The notes beneath the pieces are model-generated. The model saw only the letters and a list, made by a program, of their open reading frames with translations. It made no database searches and was not told the DNA's origin. Positions 45,381 to 56,683 of a stretch of DNA of 64,000 nt are shown here, in pieces. The DNA is taken from contig NC_057916.1 of assembly GCF_018873765.1 (NCBI RefSeq), positions 12,046,001 through 12,110,000 on the forward strand, written 5' to 3'. The number at the start of each line of letters is the position of its first letter. Within the stretch, counting starts at the first letter, position 1. Position numbers and translations under genes: made by a program. The DNA is from Telopea speciosissima. Lineage: Eukaryota; Streptophyta; Magnoliopsida; Proteales; Proteaceae.

Positions 45381-46778
45381 TATAAAATGATAGATAAGGA
45401 CCCATTAAACACAAGTATTTATTTGTGGTTCTGAATTTATAACAACATATATATCCCGTTGTATGGGATTCCTATGCCACTATTTTACTAACAATCAACA
45501 CTCTAGGTTTTCTCTCTCTATCTCAGTAATGGGAGCTTTCATCTATTAACAAATAATGCATTCCTTTCATTGAGGAAAGCTACTCAATTTTAAAATTCCA
45601 GTTCTCTCAATTCGCTAACTATTAATGGAATTAGTATCAATCAATTACAATCCACAATAGGATGATAGTTAGAGGACAAGTCATTTAGTTTGAATTTGAG
45701 GATCATGTGGGCCACACTAGTGGGATAAAGTCCCTATATCCTTGTCCCAATGGGGGTAACAAAGAGGGACTGCACACACAAGTGTAACAGAGTTATTATA
45801 TTTCATTTTAAAACTAATATATCTAATAATAAATAAAAAATCTCTGCTGTACTGCCCAGGTGTGTGGTGCACATCTTGCGACACAGCAGAGACCATGTGG
45901 ATCATGTGTGTCAAAGAGAGAGAGAGGCATATATGGTATGATAGATAACCTAACTTCCATGGAAATTGGGAAGAGAAACAGAGAGAAGGTGACAGATCGA
46001 TCAAAGTAAAATATATACGTAGGAAAGAGGAGGACAGGGTGGATGAAGAATAAACTCTTAAGTCCACAACCTAATAAAATGACAAAAGCAAAAATTATTT
46101 TGGTTTTAAAAAGGACAGCCATGCCATGTCATCTCTCTCTCTCTCAGCTGGCCGGTTAATGGAATTAAAGATGATTATTATGATCCTAACCACTGAATAA
46201 ATTAGTTATTTGTAGCATTAGCCAAATGTCATATTTGATGGTCCTCAATTGTATCTGTTGCTGCTTACCACCCATAAGCTGCTATATATTGCACCTAGTA
46301 CATGGGTCAGTTGAGTTGGCCTAGGCCCATCTTGCATTAAAATCATGGGCCAGGCCTAGGAAAAGCCCATAACCTTAGGCCTAAACCCAACTCATCAAAA
46401 TTGTATTTGGGTATTAAAAAGTGGATCAGAGAAAACTTATGATCCTTGTATTTGGGTATGGGCTTAAAAAGTGTTTGGGTATAGTAGATGACTGTCTAGA
46501 GGGGATGGGTTGTAGGTACATAAAGCTTTTCCTTGTCTATAATATGGGTAAGATATCACAGCCTGGTGGTATGGTCCTTGCACTAATGCAGGGCGAATGA
46601 GAGAATACGCAAGGGTATCAATATGAATGAGATTTTTTTATTTCATGGGGATAAGATAGTAACTTTGTGTACTCCTATGTTTGGGCGTAGGGGCCACTTG
46701 ACGAGGGAACGTACCAATGAAGATTGAGAAGCAACAAAATGTTTTCAATCGAAAGTAAGCAAAGAGGTCAATTCATAT

Positions 46779-46809
<31 letters not shown>

Positions 46810-47890
46810 TGGGACATATTTTGGGCTTCGACTGTTCTTTGGCCCAATTAGGATGTCAATGGGGACAGTAAAAAATCTGGACTCAGTTTTGATTTTTATC
46901 CATTTATTTATATATTTATTCGGATAATTGGATAGAAGAAACATATTTGTATATCTATTACCATTAGAGTGGTAATTAAATATGAATTCGGCAATGATAT
47001 TTATATTTTAATAATAGTTACTAATATTATAGGTTATAATTTAATAGTATATACCTAAATATATTAATATATAATGTTTTTATATTTATCAATATTTCTT
47101 TAAAGGGCAAAGCTTATCGAAATGGCCCACCTTGATGAATTTATCAAGGCAGTTTAAATATCGCTATACGGCAGATTGATAGGGCCCAAATATTGTGAAC
47201 AGATAGACCCGAAGGTCCCCTTCCCATATGTAAAATATCAGTCCAAGTAGAGTTTGCCAAGTGGCAAACCAGAGTTTTGAAAAACAAGACTATGAGAAAG
47301 TACACATTAGTGGTCAGAAAATTATATGTGTATGGACGTATATAAGAATGCATGTCAATATATGAGAGGATATTTGATTAAATCAAACCCTGAAATTTGA
47401 CACGGGCTAATCCAAGGTATGTACTATATTATCCTGTGGTTAGAATCATCATTATCATCATCCCACGTGGCCCAATGAGATGAGCTACTTTAATAAGCCA
47501 AACCATTTAAATGAGTTTTTCCCTTCCTTAAAAAATAAACAATTATGTATAACATTGTATTTTGGTTGCCTAAACCTATACAACAAAGGTAAACGGTTTG
47601 GTACACGGGTATTTACTCTGTTTTGCCACGTGGAAAGAATGATGTGGTAAATCTGATCATTGAATACATATTTATTAGTGTTCATATTTAGCCCCATCTA
47701 AGCTTCCACATGGTAAAAATGAGTGCAACTGTATACTAATTCCGTGTTTATGCTATTGTTTACCAAAATCGATCACTTGTTTACCCCAAAAACTTATTTG
47801 TGCAGGAGTGGTTGAGCAATGCAAAATCTACCTCCTATTTCTGCTATGTGGCATGCTATGTACAAAATCTGAACTGTTGAGTAGTAGAAA
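45381..47890. other. Intergenic, no gene recognised
   Basis: Open frames on the minus strand at 45717-46122 show no domain I recognise. There is a (GA)n tract at 46781-46809. About 47100-47420 carries the GCCAAGTGGCAAACC / AAATTTGACACG repeat also seen near 17200-17340, 41230-41330 and 53930-54130. Confidence 0.5.
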
Positions 47891-48410
47891 GAAGTAGGGC
47901 TGCAATTGGGTCGGGTTGAGCCGGGCTTTATAGAACCCTAGCCTAACCCTAAGTCCCCTTAGCTGGGCCCAGGCCCAACCCGATGCTGACTTAGGGCCAG
48001 AAAAATCCAACCCTGACCCACCCTCAGGGTTGGGCCAGGCTGACCTTGATTGGCCTTGATCATGCGGAGGGAGAAGGAAATGCATGGGTTAGAATGGCCG
48101 GAGAGAAAATTATCAATTTTACGTAAAATAACACTATAATAAAATGTATTATATCACTTATTGTCTTCATATATAATATATTATATAACAAAATGTGGGT
48201 GACATTTAAAGTTTATAATATATATATTATATCAATATATATTTTATAGAATAACTTAAAACAGGGTTGGGCCAGGTTGGGTTAGGCTTAGCCCAAGGCC
48301 TCAACCCTGACTCAGGATCAGAAATTTCTAGTCCTGACCTGCCCTCAGGGCCAAATATCTCAGCCCAAGCCCTGTTCGGGCCTACAGGGCCAAACTTGCA
48401 CCCCACATCA
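47891..48410. repeat. GGGC/GGCC-rich dispersed repeat, second copy
   Basis: It opens TAGGGCTGCAATTGGGTCGG and closes GGGCCAAACTTGCACCCCA, roughly inverted ends with a GCC-rich outer part and an AT-rich core. Related to 41950-42565. No target duplication found. Confidence 0.5.
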
Positions 48411-48452
48411 TCTATTTTATCATCTACTGAATTTGTACCCCTAATTCAAATA

Positions 48453-48650
48453 TGGGAAAGAGATCGCTACTTGGGCTTCTAGAGCTTGTGCACGCTGGCC
48501 AATGGAGAGTGCGCACGCAAGCACAAGCATCACCTTGGATGGGATTTTCGTCTATCTATATATGGGGCAACATAGTACTTTCATGTGCTTCTGTGTCTAG
48601 ACACAGGAGCCACGTGACCACGTGGGCCTCGCGATCAGGTAGCGTTCTTT
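48453..48650. mobile_element. Probable foldback MITE
   Basis: GGGAAAGAGATCGCTACTTG at the left is inverted, imperfectly, as GATCAGGTAGCGTTCTTTC at the right. Same end style as the Mutator-type elements. Target duplication not found. Confidence 0.5.
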
Positions 48651-50372
48651 CTATTTTAAATTCATGATTATTGATTATACAAGGGATAATATCCAATACA
48701 AGATAGACGATATATAATTTGATTTTAAATTTAAGGTTCCAATGTGACACCCATGAACCCAAAGTATCACTGGAACTTAATCCCTAACAGCAGGATTAGT
48801 GTTTGTTGCAAGTAAGAAAATCATGCATGCACATAGCCTTCATCTCAACCAGGTTCATAATTGCCCTAGGGTAATCATGTCATCATGCATCATGAATATG
48901 TTAAATTAAGAGTTGAAAAGAAAACTAAGGAGGCGGTAGGTTTAGTAATAATGTTAGTTCATATTCGATCATCCCTATATTATCTTTTTTTATTTATTTA
49001 TGAAAATCCCTATATTATCATAAAAGTCAAATTTAGACATCTTTGATGTACTCACGTGGCTCATGCCGGTACACCACACAAATGGGTAACCGGTGTGTGT
49101 TTTCTGTACAAAAGTTACAGACCGGGTCGAGCCAACCTTCATGTTTATGGTGGTTGGAATTTGGTTCACAACGTTCAGCAAAATTGACGGTTCGATGGAA
49201 CATGGTTTTAAGTATCGGTATTGGATCGGTCTTGCTATTCGGTTGGAGGTTCGTGTCTTTGACTATAGGATAGAAAAAGACTACCCTCTTGAGTCAAGTG
49301 TTCCATTTTTTGAACCTTTAGTGTAGCAAGGGTGCTCAAATTTCTCGAGACCCGGAGGAGCACCCTTAAACATTAATTAAGAGAGGAATGCTTGAGACCA
49401 GGAGGCTGAAGATGACTTATAAAGAAAGGGGCGCTGTTCTCTGTGCCGCAGCGCAGTCTGTGCCCAGGCACATGGGGGTGGGTGCAATGACCACCCTGCC
49501 CCCCTGCACAGACTGCCCATGTACCTGGGCGCAGGCTGCGCTGCGGCACAGAGAACATTCTCCCTAAAAATAGTTTTTTAATATGTGAAAATACACTTCA
49601 GAAAGTGTATCGACAATCCATATCAAAATTGGTTGAATCTACTATCACCGCTTGGGTAATATTGAAACGACAAAGCCGATCAAATATAGGGGGCAGGGAG
49701 GAGTGGAAGAGGCAGGGGTGAGGAGTGCGGAACAAATGGGTAAGACTTGCAACAACACGACGAAGAAGCACCAGGAGGAAAAGAAGAAGGAGAAAGTTTT
49801 CATCTACCAATAGGGAAGACAATTCACTAACCATCCTAGGGTTCACAAACCCTTATAAAATTTTAATATCTTCCCAAAATACCCTCCCAATGCCCTCTCC
49901 AGCCCACGGTGAATCATTCTCTGTGTGGATTGTTAAGGGGGGGGGGGGGTAATCGGCCTTCTCAACCCCATTCAGGCCAATCCGTGTCTTAATCAGAATT
50001 GGCCCATATTGGTCCAATATCCGATTTCTGAAACAATGATATAAAGTTAAAAACCAAATCGAACCGGACCGGACCGGATTGGACCGATCCAGTCCTCGGT
50101 AGTCTCGTTCGTTCTCTACCATCATTTTGTTGTGCTCGTCACTGCTGTTGTCACGCATTCTGAAACTGAAATATGACATTTGAGGCAGCAAATTAAAATC
50201 GATAAAGAGGTATCACTCTCCGTTCGTCCCCTACAGTTCTACATCTACCTTACGAGTCGACTCGTCGTCTCTTTAATCGATATATTTTTCCTGAGTTCCT
50301 GACTCGAAGCTTTACTCTTTACTCCTTGTTCTCTTTAACCAAGAAGGAAACCAGAGCTCTGAATTAACATCA
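48651..50372. other. Intergenic and GST promoter region
   Basis: Contains the 49429-49564 foldback element and GATC-rich repeats (49960-50100). The lambda GST promoter and leader would lie in the last few hundred bases. Open frames near 49043-49326 and 49598-50191 have no recognised domain. Confidence 0.45.
49429..49564. mobile_element. GC-rich foldback MITE
   Basis: It is about 136 bp. GTTCTCTGTGCCGCAGCGCA and TGCGCTGCGGCACAGAGAAC are perfect inverted arms. The flanks TAAAGAAAG / TAAAAATAG match at seven of nine positions. Confidence 0.75.
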
Positions 50373-53300
50373 ATGGCTCCAGCGTAAGATCTCCCAATCT
50401 CAATTTTGTTTTTCTTCATTGTAGTTATGGGGGTTGTCATTGGTCTTACTTATTTTCCTGCTTCTGGGTTTATCTGAATTTCGTGCATTTTCCTTTCTGG
50501 GGTTTTCTTTCCTGCTTCTTCTATATGATTGGTAAGCTAATGGTGATTTTTTCCCCTTTTCGGACCTGAAGTGCGCAGGAAGTTCTGCCTCCTACTCTGG
50601 CTCCTACTTCGGAGCCCCCCACTCTCTTCGATGGAACAACAAGGTTAGATTCCATTTTGTTTTACTAAAATTCAGTTTCATCTGTCTGTTTGTTTTAATT
50701 TGATTCTAAGCTGTGCTTATGTCCTCCTATTTGGTACAACCCTTCACTTGTTTGTCAGTTTTTTTTTCTGAATTTTTATGGCTTGGAGATTTACCTGACA
50801 ATCAATCTCTTCTTCGTGTGCTGTTTTGAAGGTTATACACAGCTTATGTATGCCCATATGCCCAACGTGTTTGGATTGCTCGGAATTTTAAGGTAGATGT
50901 TCTTTCTTTTGTATGGAATTCATCCTTAAAAGTTAGCTACTAAAGATAGGGATTGGGTATCCAAGTTTTTATATGCCTTCACAACTGATTACTTGCTGCA
51001 AATCGGAGTTGCCACACCTTGGCTACATCCTGGTTTTGATACCACTTGTTGAGACTCGGGTATAATTCTTTCGTAAAAGCTATCCATTAAGGAGAGGGTG
51101 TCCAAACCCTTATATGCCTTCACATCGGATCACTTCAAATTCGATGTAGGATTGTTGTTTTTGTATCGAGTAGAATTCATCTTTAAAAAGTAGACATTAA
51201 GGAGAGAGTGTCCAAGCCTTTATAAGCCTTCACAATGGGCTACTCACATCCGATATATCGTTGTTTTTGCGTGGAACCCCAATAATTTAATGTTATAGTG
51301 TATTTAGGTGTTACAATGGATTTCAAACTAATTACTTTTTTTTTTCTTTTTTGGAGAGCAGGGTTTGCAGGACAAGATAAAGTTGGTTCCTGTTGATCTG
51401 GATAATAGGCCTACCTGGTACAAGGAGAAAGTCTATCCCCAAAACAAGGTGATATTCCTTGTCCATGTAATCATTATGAGTCTGTCAATCATTTTGGTAA
51501 GGTTGTGAGAGGAGAGGGTTTGATGGACTAGTTTTTTTCCTGAAATATTTACTAGAAAAGTTAGGATAATGCTCTTGCATGATGAACAAAGCAATAAGCA
51601 AATTAAGGCCTGCATGGAAAGGACAAAATGAATCAAAATAAACAAGCCAGAACTTCCTTGTTTAATTTAAGTGATATGTGAGAGTACTTTGCAAAGGAGG
51701 AATTGTCTAAAACTCTCTGTTTTTGTCTTTTGTCTTTCGTTTTTTGTTTGTTGTTTTCTTTTTTGTTATGCCTAGTTTCAGTCTCATACTCTCCAGCAAG
51801 AACAGAATAAAACCCATTTCAGAATTCATCTTACCCTTTCATGTTAACTCATTAGATTTTTCTTGTTCCGTAGGTTCCTTCGCTGGAGCACAATAATGAA
51901 ATCAGAGGGGAGAGTCTTGATTTGGTTAAATACATTGATAGCCACTTTGAAGGGCCGGCCCTTCTTCCTGATGTAAGATGTGAATAGTTTTGGCGACAAT
52001 CTTTATCCCCCCCCCCCCCCCAAAAAAAAAAAAATCTTCTTATGTAGTTACAAAGTTTTGACACGGGGGTACTCTGAAACTGTAGGATCCTGCAAAGAAA
52101 AAGTTTGCAGAAGAATTGCTATCCTACTCAGACACCTTTGTTGGAACTGTGTATGGTTCAGTTAAAGCAAACCCTAACGCTGATGTTGGTGAGATTCAAC
52201 AGCTTGAAACTTTCAGGGATTTTATCTAAATTAATAACAAAATGTATGTGGTATGGGGATTCACAATGTTGTCTCAGATATAATTATGGGTTGACTTGCA
52301 TCAACATGAACCAGGTGCTGTTTTTGATTACGTGGAAACAGCTCTTTCCAAATTTGATGATGGGCCTTTTTTCCTTGGCCAGTTCAGTGAGGTAACTCAG
52401 CTCCTTCCTTAAGTATCTCATTGACCAGATGATGTTCTTTTTCTCCATATTTGTTATAATGTTATTTTCTTTTAAATTGAATACAATTGATGTGGTTGCA
52501 TCTCATCATGATTAAAACTTTTTAACTCTAAACTATCAAGAAGATTAAATGAAAAGGTCGTTCTGGCTGGCACCTCTTAAGGTGTAGAAAGGATTTTGTA
52601 GCCTGACTTAATAAACGATCCTTTCGCAACTTTCATGCCCACTTATATCGTTTTTTGCTGCGTTGGAAAAGAGGAAAATATCACCATCGGTGAAGGGCTT
52701 AAGTGAACGATGGTTATGGGAGAAAGCTTATCAGGGTTCTAAAGAGAGAAGGGACTAAAAGGCGTATTGGAGAGTCAAGTTTTTTCCCTCCTCACAATAG
52801 GAGAGATTTGTTTGTGAAATTTCAATAAAAGAAGAATTAAAGGGAAAATCTTGTAGTAACCAAAGTTGGTGAAGAAGTTGTACCTTACTTTTTTGCCCTT
52901 TTACTATAACACACTTCTTCTTTCAATGACAACTCTTGAGAATGACATAATGGTAAGTCACTTTCAAATTATTTTGAAAACCCATTTTTACCCATCACTT
53001 AAAGAATTTTTGGGAATAAGACAAGGAGTAATCAAAAGAAGGTCACAACTTCTCAATTCACCACTTTGGTTACATCAAGATGCACCCAAATAAAAAACTA
53101 TATTTATTGTCATGTTATTTATGTTGATGATTTTGCCCTAGGCCATTGGAAAAGTGACGTTTCTTTTGAGGTTTTCACTTGCATTTGCAATAGATGTCAC
53201 TTTACCTTTTTACCTATCCAAGATTTCATCTCATTGGAATCACCTAGGGTTAGGAGAAATAGGTTACAACTCATTCGACACTTCTTGAGATGTTGGTCAA

Positions 53301-54463
53301 ATATGTTATTCTCAATGAAGTTTGTTTCCCCACCCCATCCTCCCTCAGTTAGCTTGTTTCTCTAGACTCTATGGAAGTAGGCCAATTGTATTTGCTTGTG
53401 TTGTCTAGGCCATGTGTGAGCCTTCGAAGTTTTAGCAATATGAGGGATACAATTAGCAGTTCAGATTTTATGGTCTTTCTTTTGTTATATTGTGTTCTGA
53501 ACTTCTGATTACTGATATGTTGGTGAAATACTTGAATTACAGGTGGATATAGCCTATGCTCCGTTTATCGAAAGATTTGAACCTTTACTACTGGACTTGA
53601 AGAATTATGACATCACCACTGGCAGGCCAAAGCTAGCAGCATGGATTGAGGTACATTATGTCCATTGTACTAAATATTGTCTATACTCTATAGTTTATTC
53701 ATGATGAACCCTTTAATCCATGAGCTGCTGCATTTTTTGTTTTACCAGCAATATACTGTGATATATCTGTCCAATCAAATATATTGGACAGAAATGAGTT
53801 ATAAGTTAAAGTCTCTTTTTCCTGGACAAGTTTGTCCAGATGGTTTTCTGGAGGGCAACTTCTTTTTGCCTCATGGCGAAATCTTGTGGACAGGTCAATG
53901 TCCCCTGTTCTCATATTAAGTTTCAGCTCAAACAGAGTTTGCCGAGTGGTAAAATGGAGCAGCAAAAAATTCATGACTACAAAATGGTTCAGAGAGTACA
54001 AAGGGGATGCATGGACAACCACGAAAGGATAAACCATTACAAGTGAGGTCAAATGATTAAATTTGTGTGTGAAATTTTACATTTGGCTAATCGAGACCAT
54101 TCTCTACATTATCTAACGGTCAGAATTGCCAAATCACCCTTTCATGTGAAAAAAAGTTGGTGCCTGTCCAGAAAACCAAGAAATATATTTGCCTGTAAGT
54201 TAAAGGCAAATAAAAGTTAATTTTTTGTTGCTGTTCTTGTTGTTGTTGGAAAGTAGAGTAGATTCATATACATGTCAAACCATTTTCTGTAGGAGGTGAA
54301 CAAGATCGAGGCCTACAAACAAACCAAAGTTGATCCACAGATGCTGCTTGCACGCCTGAAAAGAAAGCTTCTTGGTAAGGCATTGATTGGATATTTTCTG
54401 AGTTTGTTTCAATGGATAGTTGCTAACCTTTCTAGTTACTTCCATATCTGTGCAGGTCAGTGA
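50373..54463 (+). CDS. GSTL: Lambda-class glutathione transferase
   Basis: Thioltransferase-type GST: a catalytic Cys replaces the usual Ser, so the family acts in glutathione-dependent reduction or deglutathionylation rather than conjugation. Ten coding exons: 50373-50383, 50572-50643, 50832-50892, 51362-51448, 51874-51972, 52086-52188, 52315-52391, 53543-53650, 54293-54374, 54456-54463. All junctions keep frame, giving 235 residues, the usual family length. The N-terminal domain has LFDGTTRLYTAYVCPYAQRV with the catalytic Cys, then KVPSLEHNNEIRGESLDLVKY for glutathione binding. The C-terminal helical domain has FDDGPFFLGQFSEVDIAYAPF. The first exon carries only 11 coding bases and the last only 8. 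Cytosolic or plastid location cannot be decided. Naming a specific member (GSTL1-3) would be a guess. Confidence 0.93.
50935..51260. repeat. Three imperfect tandem copies in GST intron 3
   Basis: GTATCCAAGTTTTTATATGC, GTCCAAACCCTTATATGCC and GTCCAAGCCTTTATAAGCC each follow a TA(C/G)-TAAAG/ATTAAGGAGAG block and precede CTTCACA. Spacing is about 110-120 bp. Origin unknown. Confidence 0.65.
52392..53542. other. Long GST intron, no gene recognised
   Basis: It is 1.15 kb with GC-richer and purine-rich patches (52550-52900) unlike normal intron, possibly an old insertion. No coding homology recognised. Confidence 0.4.
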
Positions 54464-56683
54464 GCATATGTGGTCTAAGGTCTCCCTTAAGTCTCTCCAG
54501 CATCTTCTCCACTATTTAGGTCATGTTATCAGTATATATGGGAATAAAGTGGATAATCTGAGTGTATGCATGAGAGTAAATAACATAAATAGAATGTAAC
54601 CTCTGCCTAGGGTGATGGGAGAAATATAGAATGTATTGTTTGAAGAACCATTATATATATCTTTACCAAAACTAATGTCCATAATATATATTGTTACTTA
54701 ATATCAATTATGTTTGGTGGTTGTTATTGTTCTTGTTATTTTTCGGAGTCCAATCAAAACAGGGTGCAACTTTGGGCCAGACAAGGGCTGAACCTGTTTT
54801 GCACATCCAGATGCAATGGAGGATGATTTAAGATTTGAACTGAATCCTTGATGATAATATATAGGAACAGGTTGGGTTTAAGATGTGAAAGTTTCAGGTT
54901 TTAAGGAGTTACTGGTTGAACCTTCCTCCTTCAGATCGGGCTGGTTTTGGCCCTAAACCAATCTCAATTTCCAATCCAGATAATATGGCAACTTTTCATT
55001 GATTTAAATAACGAATTACAATCCATAATAAATACAGTGATCAGCATCTTCTATTACAAGATCTGATAGCTCAGAAGAAAAATCATCAGATAAACACCAT
55101 ATGATGATCTAATAACTCATGCAGCAGCACCTTTCTTTGATGAGGGGTTGAGGGCAGGGCTCGAGGAATTGGGATTGGATCGGTGAAATCGATTGGTCTC
55201 GACTCTTGATCCCAATTCTGGCCGTTCTGAAGCAGTATAAAAATGTTGAATGATTTGGAATGTAATCGGATCAGTATCAGTGGCAACCAAACCAATTCCG
55301 GTCCAATTCTGAACTCTTGAACCTTGGTCAATGGCTGCATCACAAATGGTTAGACAACAGGCATTTGTGAGTTTGGTTCCTCTGCATGTACCAACAGGTG
55401 AACGTATATGTGAGAGCCAATCATCTGTCCTATTTTTGCCATTCACAAGGGGAGAAGGGGTTTTTATGGAAACAAAATTAAAGTGTGATTGCCTCGGAGA
55501 TGTACATTCACCTATTGGTACGTGCAGATGATCCATTCTTGACATTTGAAAATGAATCTAATAGGAAATCTCAACCAACAAAACCAGCTTGGTTGGGCTG
55601 AGCTGCTGCAGTTCCATCAACAATGAACCACCACATCCCACTGACTGGGTCCTCTCTGTCTCTCTTGTTTGAAGGGGTCATGATCCCCCATTGAATGCGC
55701 ATTCTATGAACAAACTTTCCGTGTCACTTTCAGGTGGCAACGAAAAAAGAATCTTATAGTGACCTGTTGAACAAAATAACATATCCTATTGAGGTTATGT
55801 ATAGTGTCCATCAAAGATCTCAATCCTTTCTTGTGGACCCAAGGCCCATTGTGCACACATGGCCACTGCTACATCGCAGCAACGGATAAAAATTCCCAAA
55901 AAGAGAATTAAGAGACGAATCAAACCTTGAAAACTACGGCTGTAAAAAACAAAAGTGAACCGGCCAAAGTGTCCGAATCCAACCGGACTAAAACCGATTA
56001 AAAAAAAAAAAAAACAGAAACAAATACCAAAACCATAAAAAAGGTAATGTTTTTTTCATACTTTTTTAAAACAAAATAAATCGATAAAGCTACTGAGTTG
56101 TGATCCTTCCTGTAAGCTCTTGATTTCGAGAAAGGAACTGGTTACAGAGCAGGCCTATTGAATGCTCGAGCATGTCTTCCTGCCCATAAAAGCAGGAACT
56201 GCAGACCAATCTATAAGGAAGAGACCGGCAAGTCCAATAAAAGAAACAAAAATAAACCCAAGAGCAGTTCAATTCGATCAAAATTGGATCAAACCGACCA
56301 TTTGAGTCTCTTGAAAACGAAACATAAACCAAAGACGAAGGTCAGAATGGGAATAAAAAAAAAAATTAAAGCCAAGGAAGCAGCTGGATGAGAGAGAGAG
56401 AGTGAGGGAGGGAGGGAGAGATGCACGGCTTCAATTTCGATGGTTGCAAAACAAACTCCAAACCCATAACCTCATGCGTACTAGTGTTCATTCTGAATAA
56501 CCAAAGACATATCTCTGTCCTTGCAGATCCGAAACCTCGCGGAGAAGAAGATTCAATCATCAACTCTCTCTCTCTCTCCAATTCTAATCTAAATCTAATC
56601 TGGTGGTCACGATGAATCATCCTCCATTGCACCCTCTTGATCTCTTCTTTCTTCGCCTATCTTTTTTCCTGAATCCATGTTAG
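54464..56683. other. Intergenic, no gene recognised
   Basis: It holds the GST 3' region and a GATC-rich repeat at 55150-55330. GGTACGTGCAGATG-type sequence around 55390 and 55515 occurs twice as an inverted pair. CAA/ACC-rich sequence lies at 55940-56000, and a GA/GGGA-rich tract at 56390-56420 probably sits in the promoter of the next gene. Confidence 0.45.

Noticed and set aside
45717-46122. Two overlapping minus-strand frames, hydrophobic in part
   Set aside because: No start context, no family motif, and no exon neighbours; chance frames.
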